Position numbers and translations under genes: made by a program. A stretch of 35,356 bases of DNA, from positions 1 to 35,356 of the forward strand of contig CABXXT010000012.1 of NCBI GenBank assembly GCA_902516285.1, in the 5' to 3' direction. Below the pieces are notes generated by a model. The model was not told where the DNA came from, did not search any database, and saw only the letters and a list, made by a program, of their open reading frames with translations. This DNA comes from an uncultured SAR86 cluster bacterium. Its GTDB lineage: Bacteria; Pseudomonadota; Gammaproteobacteria; Magnimaribacterales; D2472. Shown one piece after another: positions 25,684 through 34,532 of this stretch (position 1 is its first letter; every line of letters begins with the position of its first letter).

Positions 25684-26904
25684 ATGGATTTTAATGATAC
25701 CCCTGATCAAGCAAAATTTAGAGAGAAATGCAGAATTTGGTTGGAAAATAATGCTCCCTATAAAGATGGTTCTGCAAAGATGGAATCATTTGCTAATAAA
25801 GATATTCTTAAAGAAGCAAAGGAATGGCAGAAGAAAAAATATGATGCAGGTTGGGCAATGCTTCATTGGCCAAAAGAATATGGAGGTATTGGTGCAACTC
25901 CAATTGAGAGAATAGTCTGGGCTAATGAAGAAGCTAAATTTAATGTGCCCAAAGGAATATTTGAAATTGGATTAGGTATGTGTGGGCCAGTAATGATGAC
26001 ATATGCAACAGAAGAGCAAAAAGAAAGATATTTACCGCCAATGGCAGAGGGAAAAGAGATATGGTGTCAGTTGTTTTCTGAACCATCAGCTGGATCAGAT
26101 GTTGCTGGGTTAAGAAGTAAGGCAATAAAAAAAGGTGATAAGTGGATTGTTAATGGGCAAAAGGTTTGGACTTCTGGTGCTCATTTTTCTGATTTTGGAA
26201 TCTTAGTGGTGAGACATGATCCTGAGCTTGAAAAACATAAAGGTCTCACATTTTTCTTTGTGGATATGAAATCGCCAGGTATTGAAGTAAAGCCAATTAA
26301 ACAAATTACTGGTGGTTCAAGCTTTAATGAAGTTTATTTCACAGATGTTGAAATACCTGACTCACAAAGGCTTGGTGAGATTGGAGATGGCTGGAAAGTT
26401 GCAATTACAACTCTAATGAATGAAAGACTTGCTGTAGGTGATGCTGATGGGGCTGACGTTGAAGATGCCTTTAAATGGGCAAAGAATCAGGATAGTCTTG
26501 GTGAACCGTTGCTTAACAATAGAGCTGCTAGAGAGTCCATTGCTGATTGGTATTGTGAAGCAAGTGGTTTAAAAAATACAAAGCTAAGAACAATGTCTGC
26601 GCTATCAAAAGGAGACACACCTGGTCCTGAGGCTTCGATAACAAAAATTGTTAGTGCTGCAAAATTACAAGATATAGGTAATTTTGGTATCGATTCTCTA
26701 GATATGGCTGGCATGTTAAGAACTGATAATGAAGATATAAAACGCTTTCAAAATGCATGGCTTGGTGCACCTGGACTAAGAATTGCTGGTGGTACAGATG
26801 AAATTCTTAGAAATGTTATTGCTGAGAGAGTTCTTGGACTTCCTCAGGATCCGAGAGCTGATAAGGGAGTAGCATACAAAGATATTCCATCAGGGAAAAA
26901 TTAA
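25684..26904 (+). CDS. Acyl-CoA dehydrogenase, subunit 2 of a tandem pair
   Basis: 406 residues. The middle domain carries the classical flavin/acyl signatures WCQLFSEPSAGSDVAGL and GQKVWTSGAHFSDFG, and the C-terminal part ends with GGTDEILRNVIAERVLGLP. The N-terminal GWAMLHWPKEYGG is typical of the long-chain or branched-substrate FadE-like group. At the place where MCAD-type enzymes have YEGT with the catalytic Glu, this protein has AGGT, so the base must come from elsewhere or from the partner. It should work with the dehydrogenase encoded just upstream. Its stop is 1 nt from that of the convergent sulfatase-like gene. Confidence 0.92.
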   Translation: MDFNDTPDQAKFREKCRIWLENNAPYKDGSAKMESFANKDILKEAKEWQKKKYDAGWAMLHWPKEYGGIGATPIERIVWANEEAKFNVPKGIFEIGLGMCGPVMMTYATEEQKERYLPPMAEGKEIWCQLFSEPSAGSDVAGLRSKAIKKGDKWIVNGQKVWTSGAHFSDFGILVVRHDPELEKHKGLTFFFVDMKSPGIEVKPIKQITGGSSFNEVYFTDVEIPDSQRLGEIGDGWKVAITTLMNERLAVGDADGADVEDAFKWAKNQDSLGEPLLNNRAARESIADWYCEASGLKNTKLRTMSALSKGDTPGPEASITKIVSAAKLQDIGNFGIDSLDMAGMLRTDNEDIKRFQNAWLGAPGLRIAGGTDEILRNVIAERVLGLPQDPRADKGVAYKDIPSGKN

Positions 26905-26905
26905 A

Positions 26906-28621
26906 TTATCTAAACTTTGATAGAAATTCCAAAAATTTTATAGATTCTCCGTCAACATTAATTCTGCCTGATGAAATAAGAGAAATAGGATTCTCTAGTC
27001 CTACTAGAACTTTTTTGAAATCATCTTGATTGGTAATTATATTTAGATCACATTTTTGTGATTTATTGCTATCGACAGCTGCAACTCCATTTCTTAGTGT
27101 TATATTTTTTATAACATTTGTATCAAATTCAAAACAAGCTTTAAATAAACTCTTGTCATGTTTTTGTGGATTAAATCTCACAGAAAGAACGCTAAATAAA
27201 GTATCTAATGATATTTGGTTTAATAACTCTTCAGTCATCATCGTTTGAGGAAATCCATTAAATTCTATGCTTAATTCATTTGCTGTTGACAAAAAATAAT
27301 TTCTTTTATTTGGGTTCGATGATCTTAAGCCAATATATTTTAATGCTATAACTCTTAAATCTAAAACTTCCTTTGTAAAAACGTCTAAAGATATAAGATA
27401 ATCCGATAACTCGAGTGCCCACTGCATATCTTCATTGATCACAGCTTCTTGAAGTTGTTTAAGAAGATTTTCATCTCCGCCAGCAAGATTGGAAATTCTT
27501 AAAGCTTTTTCATATCTTGAGAGTGGATCTAACTCTGAGGGATTACCATTGAACCAACCCAAGTAACCATTAAAAATACTTTTAACTGACCATCTCAAAG
27601 TTCCATAAAATTCATAAAAATATGGTGAGTTTGAGATACTTTTAGGCAATTGAATCATATCTACAATTTGATCTGGGTACAAACCTTCATTCATTAATCT
27701 TATGGTTTGATCATGAGTATATTGAATTCCATCTCTATACAAAGTCACTGCATCCTTTATTTCATTTTTTCCTACTATAGGTTTTGTATGACTCGGGAAC
27801 AAATACTCAGCACCAAAAGAGTTCATATGGTCAAGGCTATTTATCCAACCAATTACATCCCTGTGAGAAGTACCTCTGATTGTATATAAGTTTGGAAAGG
27901 TTTTATAAATATTATCTCCTGGCATTAGAGCTTTATGGGAAGGTAACCAAATAAAAATTTGATCATTAGTCTCACCCGGCGCGTGATATAACTCTATATC
28001 AATACCTGCAATTTTAATTACTAAAGAATCTTTAAATGTTAGGTCAGGCTTAAGATATCCAGCTGGAGACTTTGAGACACTTAAGCTTGGTCCAATACCA
28101 ACATTTATTAAATCCTCCTCAGGCAATAATGTTCCAAACATTCTAGAACTTCTTTTTGTAATAATAGGGCTAAGTATTCCCAAAATTCTTTGCACATAAA
28201 AGTCGGTATCTTCATGTGCAATAATTTGAGGTTTTTTTTCCTGAGATTTTAAATAATATGCTGAACCAAAAGTATGATCACCATGATTATGAGTATAGAT
28301 AATTGCCTCTATTGGATTATCATTTTTGGATTTAAATAGTGAATAAATTTGTTCTGCCTCATAAACACTATCGGACGTATCAACTATTATGTTTGCATTA
28401 TCCCCTTCAATCATGATTGAGTTTGCTATTCCAAAACCAATTGCAAAATGAATTTTTCCACCAGGTGTATTATATGTAAGAACTTGTCTTTCAAACTCAT
28501 CAGAATGTTTTACCAACATTTCTACCTTAGATGTTTTAGGTATTTCAATATCAGTTAAAGAATTTTCAGAGCAAGAGTAAATAAAAAAGATAAAGAATAA
28601 AGATGTAATTACCTTTAGCAA
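26906..28621 (-). CDS. Alkylsulfatase-like metallo-beta-lactamase-fold lipoprotein
   Basis: 571 residues. A lipobox FIYSC (C17) marks it as a lipoprotein. The metal motif H111-N-H113-G-D115-H116 is followed by HAPGETNDQ, LMPGDN and FPSHTKP. Then comes the alkylsulfatase dimerisation domain (YGTLRWSVKSIFNGYLGWFNGNPSELDPL), and a C-terminal SCP2-like domain that usually covers the active site. This order is that of type III alkylsulfatases such as SdsA1, which release sulfate from primary alkyl sulfates. Lipid anchoring is less usual than a soluble periplasmic form. The exact substrate is uncertain. The DUF4136-like lipoprotein gene lies 11 nt upstream. Confidence 0.88.
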   Translation of the reverse strand: MLKVITSLFFIFFIYSCSENSLTDIEIPKTSKVEMLVKHSDEFERQVLTYNTPGGKIHFAIGFGIANSIMIEGDNANIIVDTSDSVYEAEQIYSLFKSKNDNPIEAIIYTHNHGDHTFGSAYYLKSQEKKPQIIAHEDTDFYVQRILGILSPIITKRSSRMFGTLLPEEDLINVGIGPSLSVSKSPAGYLKPDLTFKDSLVIKIAGIDIELYHAPGETNDQIFIWLPSHKALMPGDNIYKTFPNLYTIRGTSHRDVIGWINSLDHMNSFGAEYLFPSHTKPIVGKNEIKDAVTLYRDGIQYTHDQTIRLMNEGLYPDQIVDMIQLPKSISNSPYFYEFYGTLRWSVKSIFNGYLGWFNGNPSELDPLSRYEKALRISNLAGGDENLLKQLQEAVINEDMQWALELSDYLISLDVFTKEVLDLRVIALKYIGLRSSNPNKRNYFLSTANELSIEFNGFPQTMMTEELLNQISLDTLFSVLSVRFNPQKHDKSLFKACFEFDTNVIKNITLRNGVAAVDSNKSQKCDLNIITNQDDFKKVLVGLENPISLISSGRINVDGESIKFLEFLSKFR

Positions 28622-28632
28622 AATAAAAACTT

Positions 28633-29145
28633 TTATAAAAAGCTAAGCATTATTTCATCTACAAGAATATTTGATGCATCATCATCAGAAATGGATCTAT
28701 TTGATCCATTTCGCCAAACAGTTACAACGGTCCAAACTGTCTTATCTTTTTCAAGATCTTTAAGATTTACTCTTAAAATATTTTGTGTAACAGTATATAT
28801 ATCATCACGATACCTATGATAGTCCCAGTAATATCTAGAGTAATAATGATTAAGTCTGTTCGATTCTACAGTATCTTTGGTCGTAAAATTTATATCAAAA
28901 ACTAAATTAGAATTCTGATTAAATTCAAGCCCAGTTTCTTCTATTGCATTTTTTAAACTTGCTTTAAATTTTTCTAATACGATGGGATTCACCTCAGCAC
29001 TTATATTTGATGTGTTTAACTTTATGTTAAAATCATTATAATTATTGAGGTTGAAAGTTTCTAAAGAATCAACTTTAATATTTGATTGTGTTGTAGAGCA
29101 TCCAATTATTATAATTAGACTTAAAATTGTTATTATGTATTTCAT
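28633..29145 (-). CDS. DUF4136-like lipoprotein
   Basis: 170 residues with lipobox IIIGC (C16). The remainder (YNDFNIKLNTSN, VLEKFKASLKNAIEETGLEFNQNSNLVFDINF, RVNLKDLEKDKTVWTVVTVW, LVDEIMLSFL) follows the DUF4136 plan: a small alpha/beta domain that compares an ageing lipoprotein-like strand set with a terminal helix. A Tyr/Arg-rich insert (NHYYSRYYWDYHRYRDD) stands out. Function unknown. It probably shares a transcript with the sulfatase-like gene. Its ATG is only 20 nt from the ATG of the divergent peptidase gene. Confidence 0.75.
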   Translation of the reverse strand: MKYIITILSLIIIIGCSTTQSNIKVDSLETFNLNNYNDFNIKLNTSNISAEVNPIVLEKFKASLKNAIEETGLEFNQNSNLVFDINFTTKDTVESNRLNHYYSRYYWDYHRYRDDIYTVTQNILRVNLKDLEKDKTVWTVVTVWRNGSNRSISDDDASNILVDEIMLSFL

Positions 29146-29165
29146 AAATATTTGTAGAGTTCCTT

Positions 29166-32027
29166 ATGTTTAATCTTGAAGATCAAAAATATATAAAATT
29201 ACTAGACCTTAATGCACAAATATATAACGAATCTAATTTTAATTGCAAGCATATTCATTTAGATTCTAAAAGTAATGAAAAAGTTTTTATGGTTGCTTTC
29301 AGAACAATCCCAGAGGACTCAACTGGTGTTGCTCACATTTTAGAGCACACAGCCTTGTGCGGATCAAAAAAGTATCCGGTTAGAGATCCTTTTTTTATGA
29401 TGATAAGAAGGTCTTTAAATACTTTCATGAATGCTTTCACGTCAAGCGATTGGACGGCCTATCCTTTCGCAACGCAAAATGAAAAAGATTTTAATAATTT
29501 ACTAAGTGTATATTTAGATTCTTCATTTTTTCCAAATCTCGATCAGTTAGATTTCTTACAAGAAGGACATAGATTAGAATTTAAAGAAAATATAATTGAT
29601 AACGATCTCGAAATTAAAGGTGTTGTATTTAATGAAATGAAAGGCGCTATGAGCTCAATATCTAGTCAGCTCTGGCATGGTATGTCTAAACATTTATATT
29701 CCTCATCTACTTACAAACATAATAGTGGTGGCGATCCAGAAGCAATTATTGATCTTACTCATGATTATTTAGTTAATTTTCATAAGAAGCATTACCACCC
29801 CTCAAATGCAACCTTTTTCACATTTGGTGATATTGATCCAAAAGAAATTCAAGAGTTTATAAATATTAATGTATTACAGGAGTTTACTCCTTCCTCAGAA
29901 AAAATATTTGTTGAAAACGAGGAAAGAATTACATCTCCAAAAACTGTCAAAGAATATTACAATCCACTACCAAATGATGAAGATAATCATCATGTGGTTT
30001 TAAGTTGGCTGCTTGGTGAAAGCCATAATCCTGTAGAATTACTAGAGTCCTATTTAATGTCAAATATTCTCTTAGATAATTCTGCTTCTCCTCTAAGAAG
30101 TGTTCTAGAAAATACTGATTTAGGTAAATCCTTATCTCCTCTTACAGGCTTAGAGTCTGATCACAAAGAATTGGTTTTTGCAGCGGGCCTTGAAGGTGTG
30201 TCAAAAAATCAGCAACAAAAAGTTGAGGAACTTATTATATCTTGTTTAAAAGATGTGGTGAATAAGGGAATTTCTAAAGAATTAATTGATTCCTCATTAC
30301 ATCAGTTAGAAATAAAACAAAAAGAGATTACAGGATCTGGTATGCCATATGGTCTTCAAATCATGCTAAGTTGCTTGCCTGCATGTATTCATAATGACGA
30401 TCCTATTAAAGTTTTAGATCTAGATTCATCATTTAAAATTTTGAAAAAAAATATTCAAACTGATAAGTATGTTGAAAATCTTATTAAAAAAAAGTTGATA
30501 GACAATAATCATAGACTTAACTATTCTCTTGTGCCGGATGTTGATTTTAATAAAAAGAGTGAGGCAATTATACAAGATAAAGTCCAGGATAAAGCAAGTA
30601 AGCTTTCAGCTGATGATAAAAATCAATTAGTTAGCCTTGCAAACGATCTTAAGTACAGGCAAGAAAAACATGATGACCCTGAGATACTTCCTAAGGTTAC
30701 TAAGTCAGATATTCCAGAAACAAGATCATTTGCAAAGGCAAAAATAGTAACCTCTAATTCTTCAGAAAATCATTATTATAAAGCTGGAACTAATGGAATT
30801 ACCTATCATTCAATGATATTTGAATGTGATAATTTAACAGATCAAGAATTTGCAATGACTTCTTTATATGCAAATACTCTTACTGATATTGGTTTAAATG
30901 ATAAGAATTATGAGGAAATTCAAAAATTACAATCTTCAATAACTGGAGGTATATCAGCAAACTTTATGTTAATTCCTCAAGCTAATAGAGAGCACAAAAT
31001 AGCATTAAAAATTAGCTCAAGGTCCTTAGAAAAAAATGAAGCTGCAATGCAGATGCTTATGAGTAACACTGTTACTGAAGCTAGTTTTAATGAAAAAAAG
31101 AGAATCAAAGATATACTTAATTTTATTGCTTCAAGCAATGAAAGATCTCTTATACAAAATGGACATGTGCTTTCAATGAGTAATGCAGCAGCTCAAATCA
31201 ACAATATATCTGCCTCTAATGATATTGTTTCTGGAATTAACTTTATAAAGAACACAAACTTACTTCTTAAAGATATTGATAAAGGTAAAAATTTAGAAAA
31301 TTATATTGGAATTTTTAAAAGCATAAGAGATAAAATTAATCACAGTCCCTCTTATACATTTACTGCATCCTCTCTTGAGTTTGAGAAATCTAATCTTAAT
31401 CTAAATAATGATAGCGATATATTACAAGTTACCAATCAAACTTTCCCAGATATTCAAAATGATTCAATTGCCTGGATTACGGGTGCGCAAGTTTGTTATT
31501 GTGCAGAAGCTTTTGCAACTGTTGGCTCTTCTCACGAGGATGCCGCGGCACTTACCGTTCTTGGTGCTGTTCTGAGGAATGGGTATCTCCATTCAGCAAT
31601 TCGTGAAAAAGGAGGTGCTTATGGATCAGGCGCCATTCAAGATTCAAAAAACAAAGTATTTAAATTTTTCTCTTACCGTGACCCAAGGTGTGGAGATACC
31701 TTCAATGACTTTAAAAAATCAAGGGAGTGGTCATTAAAGAACATAACCCAAGCTCAATTAGATGAAGGCATACTTGGTGTAGTATCAAGTATAGATAAAC
31801 CATTATCACCATCTGGTGAAGCTATGAATGATTTCTCAAATAATATAGATAACAGAGATCAAACTAAAAGACTTAAGTTTAGATCTAATGTCAAGGAATG
31901 CAGTGTTGACGATCTTGTTAGAGTTTCCAGCAAATATTTATTCAACGAATCAAAAAAATCTCTAATAGCAGGAGAAAGTTATAATGATGAGATTAAGAGA
32001 TTAGGTTTTAAGATCAAAAATATTTAA
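29166..32027 (+). CDS. PreP-like M16C zinc metallopeptidase
   Basis: 953 residues, the usual size for presequence-protease-type M16C enzymes with both halves in one chain. The inverted zinc motif is H57-I-L-E-H61, with the third ligand E157 in VVFNEMKGAMSS. The block LCGSKKYPVRDPFFMMIRRSLNTFMNAFTSSDWTAYP is diagnostic of the PreP group. The C-terminal half carries REKGGAYGSGA, the conserved substrate-closing region. No signal peptide is seen, so it is probably cytoplasmic and degrades short unstructured peptides. It ends interlocked with the convergent SLT lipoprotein gene (TTAA). Confidence 0.92.
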   Translation: MFNLEDQKYIKLLDLNAQIYNESNFNCKHIHLDSKSNEKVFMVAFRTIPEDSTGVAHILEHTALCGSKKYPVRDPFFMMIRRSLNTFMNAFTSSDWTAYPFATQNEKDFNNLLSVYLDSSFFPNLDQLDFLQEGHRLEFKENIIDNDLEIKGVVFNEMKGAMSSISSQLWHGMSKHLYSSSTYKHNSGGDPEAIIDLTHDYLVNFHKKHYHPSNATFFTFGDIDPKEIQEFININVLQEFTPSSEKIFVENEERITSPKTVKEYYNPLPNDEDNHHVVLSWLLGESHNPVELLESYLMSNILLDNSASPLRSVLENTDLGKSLSPLTGLESDHKELVFAAGLEGVSKNQQQKVEELIISCLKDVVNKGISKELIDSSLHQLEIKQKEITGSGMPYGLQIMLSCLPACIHNDDPIKVLDLDSSFKILKKNIQTDKYVENLIKKKLIDNNHRLNYSLVPDVDFNKKSEAIIQDKVQDKASKLSADDKNQLVSLANDLKYRQEKHDDPEILPKVTKSDIPETRSFAKAKIVTSNSSENHYYKAGTNGITYHSMIFECDNLTDQEFAMTSLYANTLTDIGLNDKNYEEIQKLQSSITGGISANFMLIPQANREHKIALKISSRSLEKNEAAMQMLMSNTVTEASFNEKKRIKDILNFIASSNERSLIQNGHVLSMSNAAAQINNISASNDIVSGINFIKNTNLLLKDIDKGKNLENYIGIFKSIRDKINHSPSYTFTASSLEFEKSNLNLNNDSDILQVTNQTFPDIQNDSIAWITGAQVCYCAEAFATVGSSHEDAAALTVLGAVLRNGYLHSAIREKGGAYGSGAIQDSKNKVFKFFSYRDPRCGDTFNDFKKSREWSLKNITQAQLDEGILGVVSSIDKPLSPSGEAMNDFSNNIDNRDQTKRLKFRSNVKECSVDDLVRVSSKYLFNESKKSLIAGESYNDEIKRLGFKIKNI

Positions 32028-32635
32028 AAAAAGAAAAACCATTTTCTTTTTAGCTCTTTTGAACATCCCCAATATTGTTGTTGATACTTTGTAGATCTTG
32101 TTTGCACCCTATCAGCAACTTTTATTAACCACTGTTTTTTTCTGTATGTCTTCTTTTTGAATCCTGTGTAACCTTCGTGATATGCAAGATATAGTGATCT
32201 TGCATCTGTTCTTTCAAAGCCTTGATAGTATCCTTTACTCGCATACCAACCTATAAAGTCTGCAGAGTCCTTAAAGTCTTTTCTATTTGCTCTACTGTTA
32301 CCAGTTTCATCACGATAATCATCCCAAGTTTTAGTTAAAGCTTGTGAATAGCCCACAGACGAGGATGGTCTTTTCCAAGGTATAAATCCTAGAACCTTTT
32401 GCCTTTCAGGTCTTGCATCTGCTCTATAGCTTGATTCCTGAAAAACAAAAGACATCAAAACATATGGAGGAATCTTCCATCTTTTTTCTGCCCTTATTGC
32501 AGCGTTATACCAACTCCTTTTTTCTTTAAAGATCATACAAATATTATCTGGATTCTCCGGTGGCCTGACTGCGCAAGATTGGATTACTAAGAAAGCTAAG
32601 CCTGTGACAAAAAATTTTAAATTAAATTTTTTCAT
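32024..32635 (-). CDS. SLT-fold lipoprotein (possible lytic transglycosylase)
   Basis: 203 residues. Lipobox VIQSC (C21) and a short domain with the lysozyme-like pattern: the expected catalytic Glu is E67 in FVFQESSYRADARP, followed by SVGYSQALTKTWDDYR and YLAYHEGYTGF. It probably cleaves or binds peptidoglycan from the outer-membrane side. The family has inactive members, so activity is not certain. A TTG at 32644 is in frame, but AGAGGA is 10 nt before the ATG at 32635, which I take as the start. It overlaps the ligase stop by 14 nt and so belongs to the smc-zipA-ligase unit. The C terminus is basic and ends WFFFF. Confidence 0.83.
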   Translation of the reverse strand: MKKFNLKFFVTGLAFLVIQSCAVRPPENPDNICMIFKEKRSWYNAAIRAEKRWKIPPYVLMSFVFQESSYRADARPERQKVLGFIPWKRPSSSVGYSQALTKTWDDYRDETGNSRANRKDFKDSADFIGWYASKGYYQGFERTDARSLYLAYHEGYTGFKKKTYRKKQWLIKVADRVQTRSTKYQQQYWGCSKELKRKWFFFF

Positions 32636-33908
32636 CTTTTTCAAATCCTCTAAAATTCTTAAATCTTGGGAATCTTAGGCTATAAAATTCGCCTTCAATA
32701 CTTTTTGTAATTGCATCAGCTCTGATTTCAATCAATCTTCCAATAAGCTTATCTTTCAATCTCCAGAACTTTTCTCTATCATCATCTGTCAATCCGCTGC
32801 CAACACTTAGAGAAAAAAACTTACCATCATCTTTTCCCTCAACCTGAAATGCGCCTAACTTACCTTCATGTTTTCCAGTCCCTTCTTGTATGTTAATAAT
32901 TTTAAGAGTGACCTCAATGAATGGTTTTATCTTTAGCCAAGCATGGCTTCTTTTACATTCATAGAAATTATCACATGGCTTTATCATAAGTCCCTCAAAG
33001 CCTTTTTCTAATGCATCTTTATTCATGACTGCAAATTGATTTTGACCTTCATCACTATCAAAATTAATTATTTCAAAATCTACTAACTTAATTACATTAT
33101 CAAAATCTTTTGATAAATTATTCAACTCATTTCTTCTATCTAGAGAGTTTAGTTTGCTTTTACCTGCATTAAATTCTTTCAAAGGTAGCATATCAAAAAG
33201 TGCTAAGAATGCATCATCAGTTTCAGCTCCAGATTTTCGATAAACTTGTTTCATCAGCGCTTGGAAATCATCACTCATAACTTCGCCATCAAAAACTAAA
33301 TTATTAAACTGTTTTTTACTTAGTGAGTTTTCTATATGAGGAAAATTATTGAATATCTTTCCATTTCTACTGTAAAGTGTAGCCTTTCCATTTTTTACAA
33401 TTGCTATCACCCTAACACCATCGTATTTATATTCTACAAGACAGTCACCATTAATTTTTTTTGGATGTTTTGCACCATCATGAGCCAACATACAAGAAAA
33501 AACTGGTACTCTGAAATCAATATCCATTCTTTTTGCAACATTATTTACAGTTTTTTGACTTACACCACATCTAAGATCTTTAATTAAAATCCTTCTATAC
33601 CAATTACTCCATTGAATCTCTGTTGACTTCTCCATTAATTCAATAATTAAATCTCTGGCAGCATGGCCAGTTTTTTCTCTATTAATCATTAAATTTACTG
33701 AGTCTTTAAAAGTATTCCAATCCAAACCCTTACCTTTTGAATTATGTTCAGGAACTTGCTTAACACCAAAAGTAACAAGAGGATCAAGGCACATAGATAG
33801 TCCTTCTTGAAAAGTGACGCTTTGTAAATTTTTTTCGACTATAGCCTCTTTAAATAATCTGCTGTTATCACTTTCCAATTCTTTAATAATATTCCAGGGA
33901 TCTTCCAT
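32622..33908 (-). CDS. ATP-dependent DNA ligase (phage/T4-like)
   Basis: 428 residues. Motif I is EYKYDGVR with adenylated K161; motif III is VFDGEV, motif IV FEGLMIK, motif V WLKIKP, and an OB-fold tail ends RFPRFKNFR. NAD+-dependent LigA has KLDG, zinc-finger, HhH and BRCT parts, none of which is present, so this is a nucleotidyl-transferase ligase using ATP. An N-terminal helical domain of ~150 residues (FGVKQVPEHNSKGKG, LRCGVSQKTVNNVAKR) resembles T4-type ligases. It seals nicks in DNA. It sits 9 nt after zipA, the place where Pseudomonas-type genomes have ligA, and overlaps the SLT gene. Composition resembles its neighbours, so any transfer is old. Confidence 0.9.
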   Translation of the reverse strand: MEDPWNIIKELESDNSRLFKEAIVEKNLQSVTFQEGLSMCLDPLVTFGVKQVPEHNSKGKGLDWNTFKDSVNLMINREKTGHAARDLIIELMEKSTEIQWSNWYRRILIKDLRCGVSQKTVNNVAKRMDIDFRVPVFSCMLAHDGAKHPKKINGDCLVEYKYDGVRVIAIVKNGKATLYSRNGKIFNNFPHIENSLSKKQFNNLVFDGEVMSDDFQALMKQVYRKSGAETDDAFLALFDMLPLKEFNAGKSKLNSLDRRNELNNLSKDFDNVIKLVDFEIINFDSDEGQNQFAVMNKDALEKGFEGLMIKPCDNFYECKRSHAWLKIKPFIEVTLKIINIQEGTGKHEGKLGAFQVEGKDDGKFFSLSVGSGLTDDDREKFWRLKDKLIGRLIEIRADAITKSIEGEFYSLRFPRFKNFRGFEKDEKI

Positions 33909-33917
33909 AAAAGGTAC

Positions 33918-34529
33918 CTAACTCACTGAACGCTCTTCGAGTTGTTTTAACCTCGCAATATCTTGCGCACGAGACTCCATATGTGAAATCATTTGTTTTG
34001 TTATAGGTGTTCTTTCTTCATCACAAAGTGTGGCATAAAACTTATCGGTAAATTGAAGTGAAAATTCAATCATTTCTTTCAATATGCTTGGCGCATCAGT
34101 AACTGTATTTAAGTCAGCAACAAATACAATTGCAAAGGTCTTAGTATCTTCATCAAATATTCCAGGTGAAATTGCATTAATGACTCTAAATTTTTCTGAG
34201 CCATCTTCATCAAAGAAAGAAAAATAACCATCATTAATTTTTCCACCATAATTCATTAAAAATCCAAACACTTGCTCAATTTCATAAAAAGATTTATCGA
34301 CAGAAATAAGGTTTAAAATGGCGAGTTCTTGTTTATTTTCTTTAACTTCAAAATCAAAAGTTTGCTGATTTTCTTTCTTTGGTTGAGAAGACTCTTCTAA
34401 ATTTGAAACAGTTTCAATCTTTACTTTAAGCTTTCCAGAACTTGAAATTTTTCTTACATATAAAAAAACAATGACTAAAAAAAATAAGGTAGCTAGTCCA
34501 ATTAAATATAATTCAGAATTTGTACTCAT
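33918..34529 (-). CDS. zipA: Cell division protein ZipA
   Basis: 203 residues. An N-terminal membrane helix (LYLIGLATLFFLVIVFLYV) is followed by a basic and then Glu/Gln-rich linker and the C-terminal FtsZ-binding domain: ILNLISVDKSFYEIEQVFGFL, YFSFFDEDGSEKFRVINAISPGIFD, and the end ATLCDEERTPITKQMISHMESRAQDI. ZipA ties FtsZ to the membrane in gammaproteobacteria, so the gene is also a taxonomic marker. The linker is much shorter than in E. coli (328 residues in total), in keeping with a compact genome. It starts 3 nt after smc. Confidence 0.9.
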   Translation of the reverse strand: MSTNSELYLIGLATLFFLVIVFLYVRKISSSGKLKVKIETVSNLEESSQPKKENQQTFDFEVKENKQELAILNLISVDKSFYEIEQVFGFLMNYGGKINDGYFSFFDEDGSEKFRVINAISPGIFDEDTKTFAIVFVADLNTVTDAPSILKEMIEFSLQFTDKFYATLCDEERTPITKQMISHMESRAQDIARLKQLEERSVS

Positions 34530-34532
34530 TTA

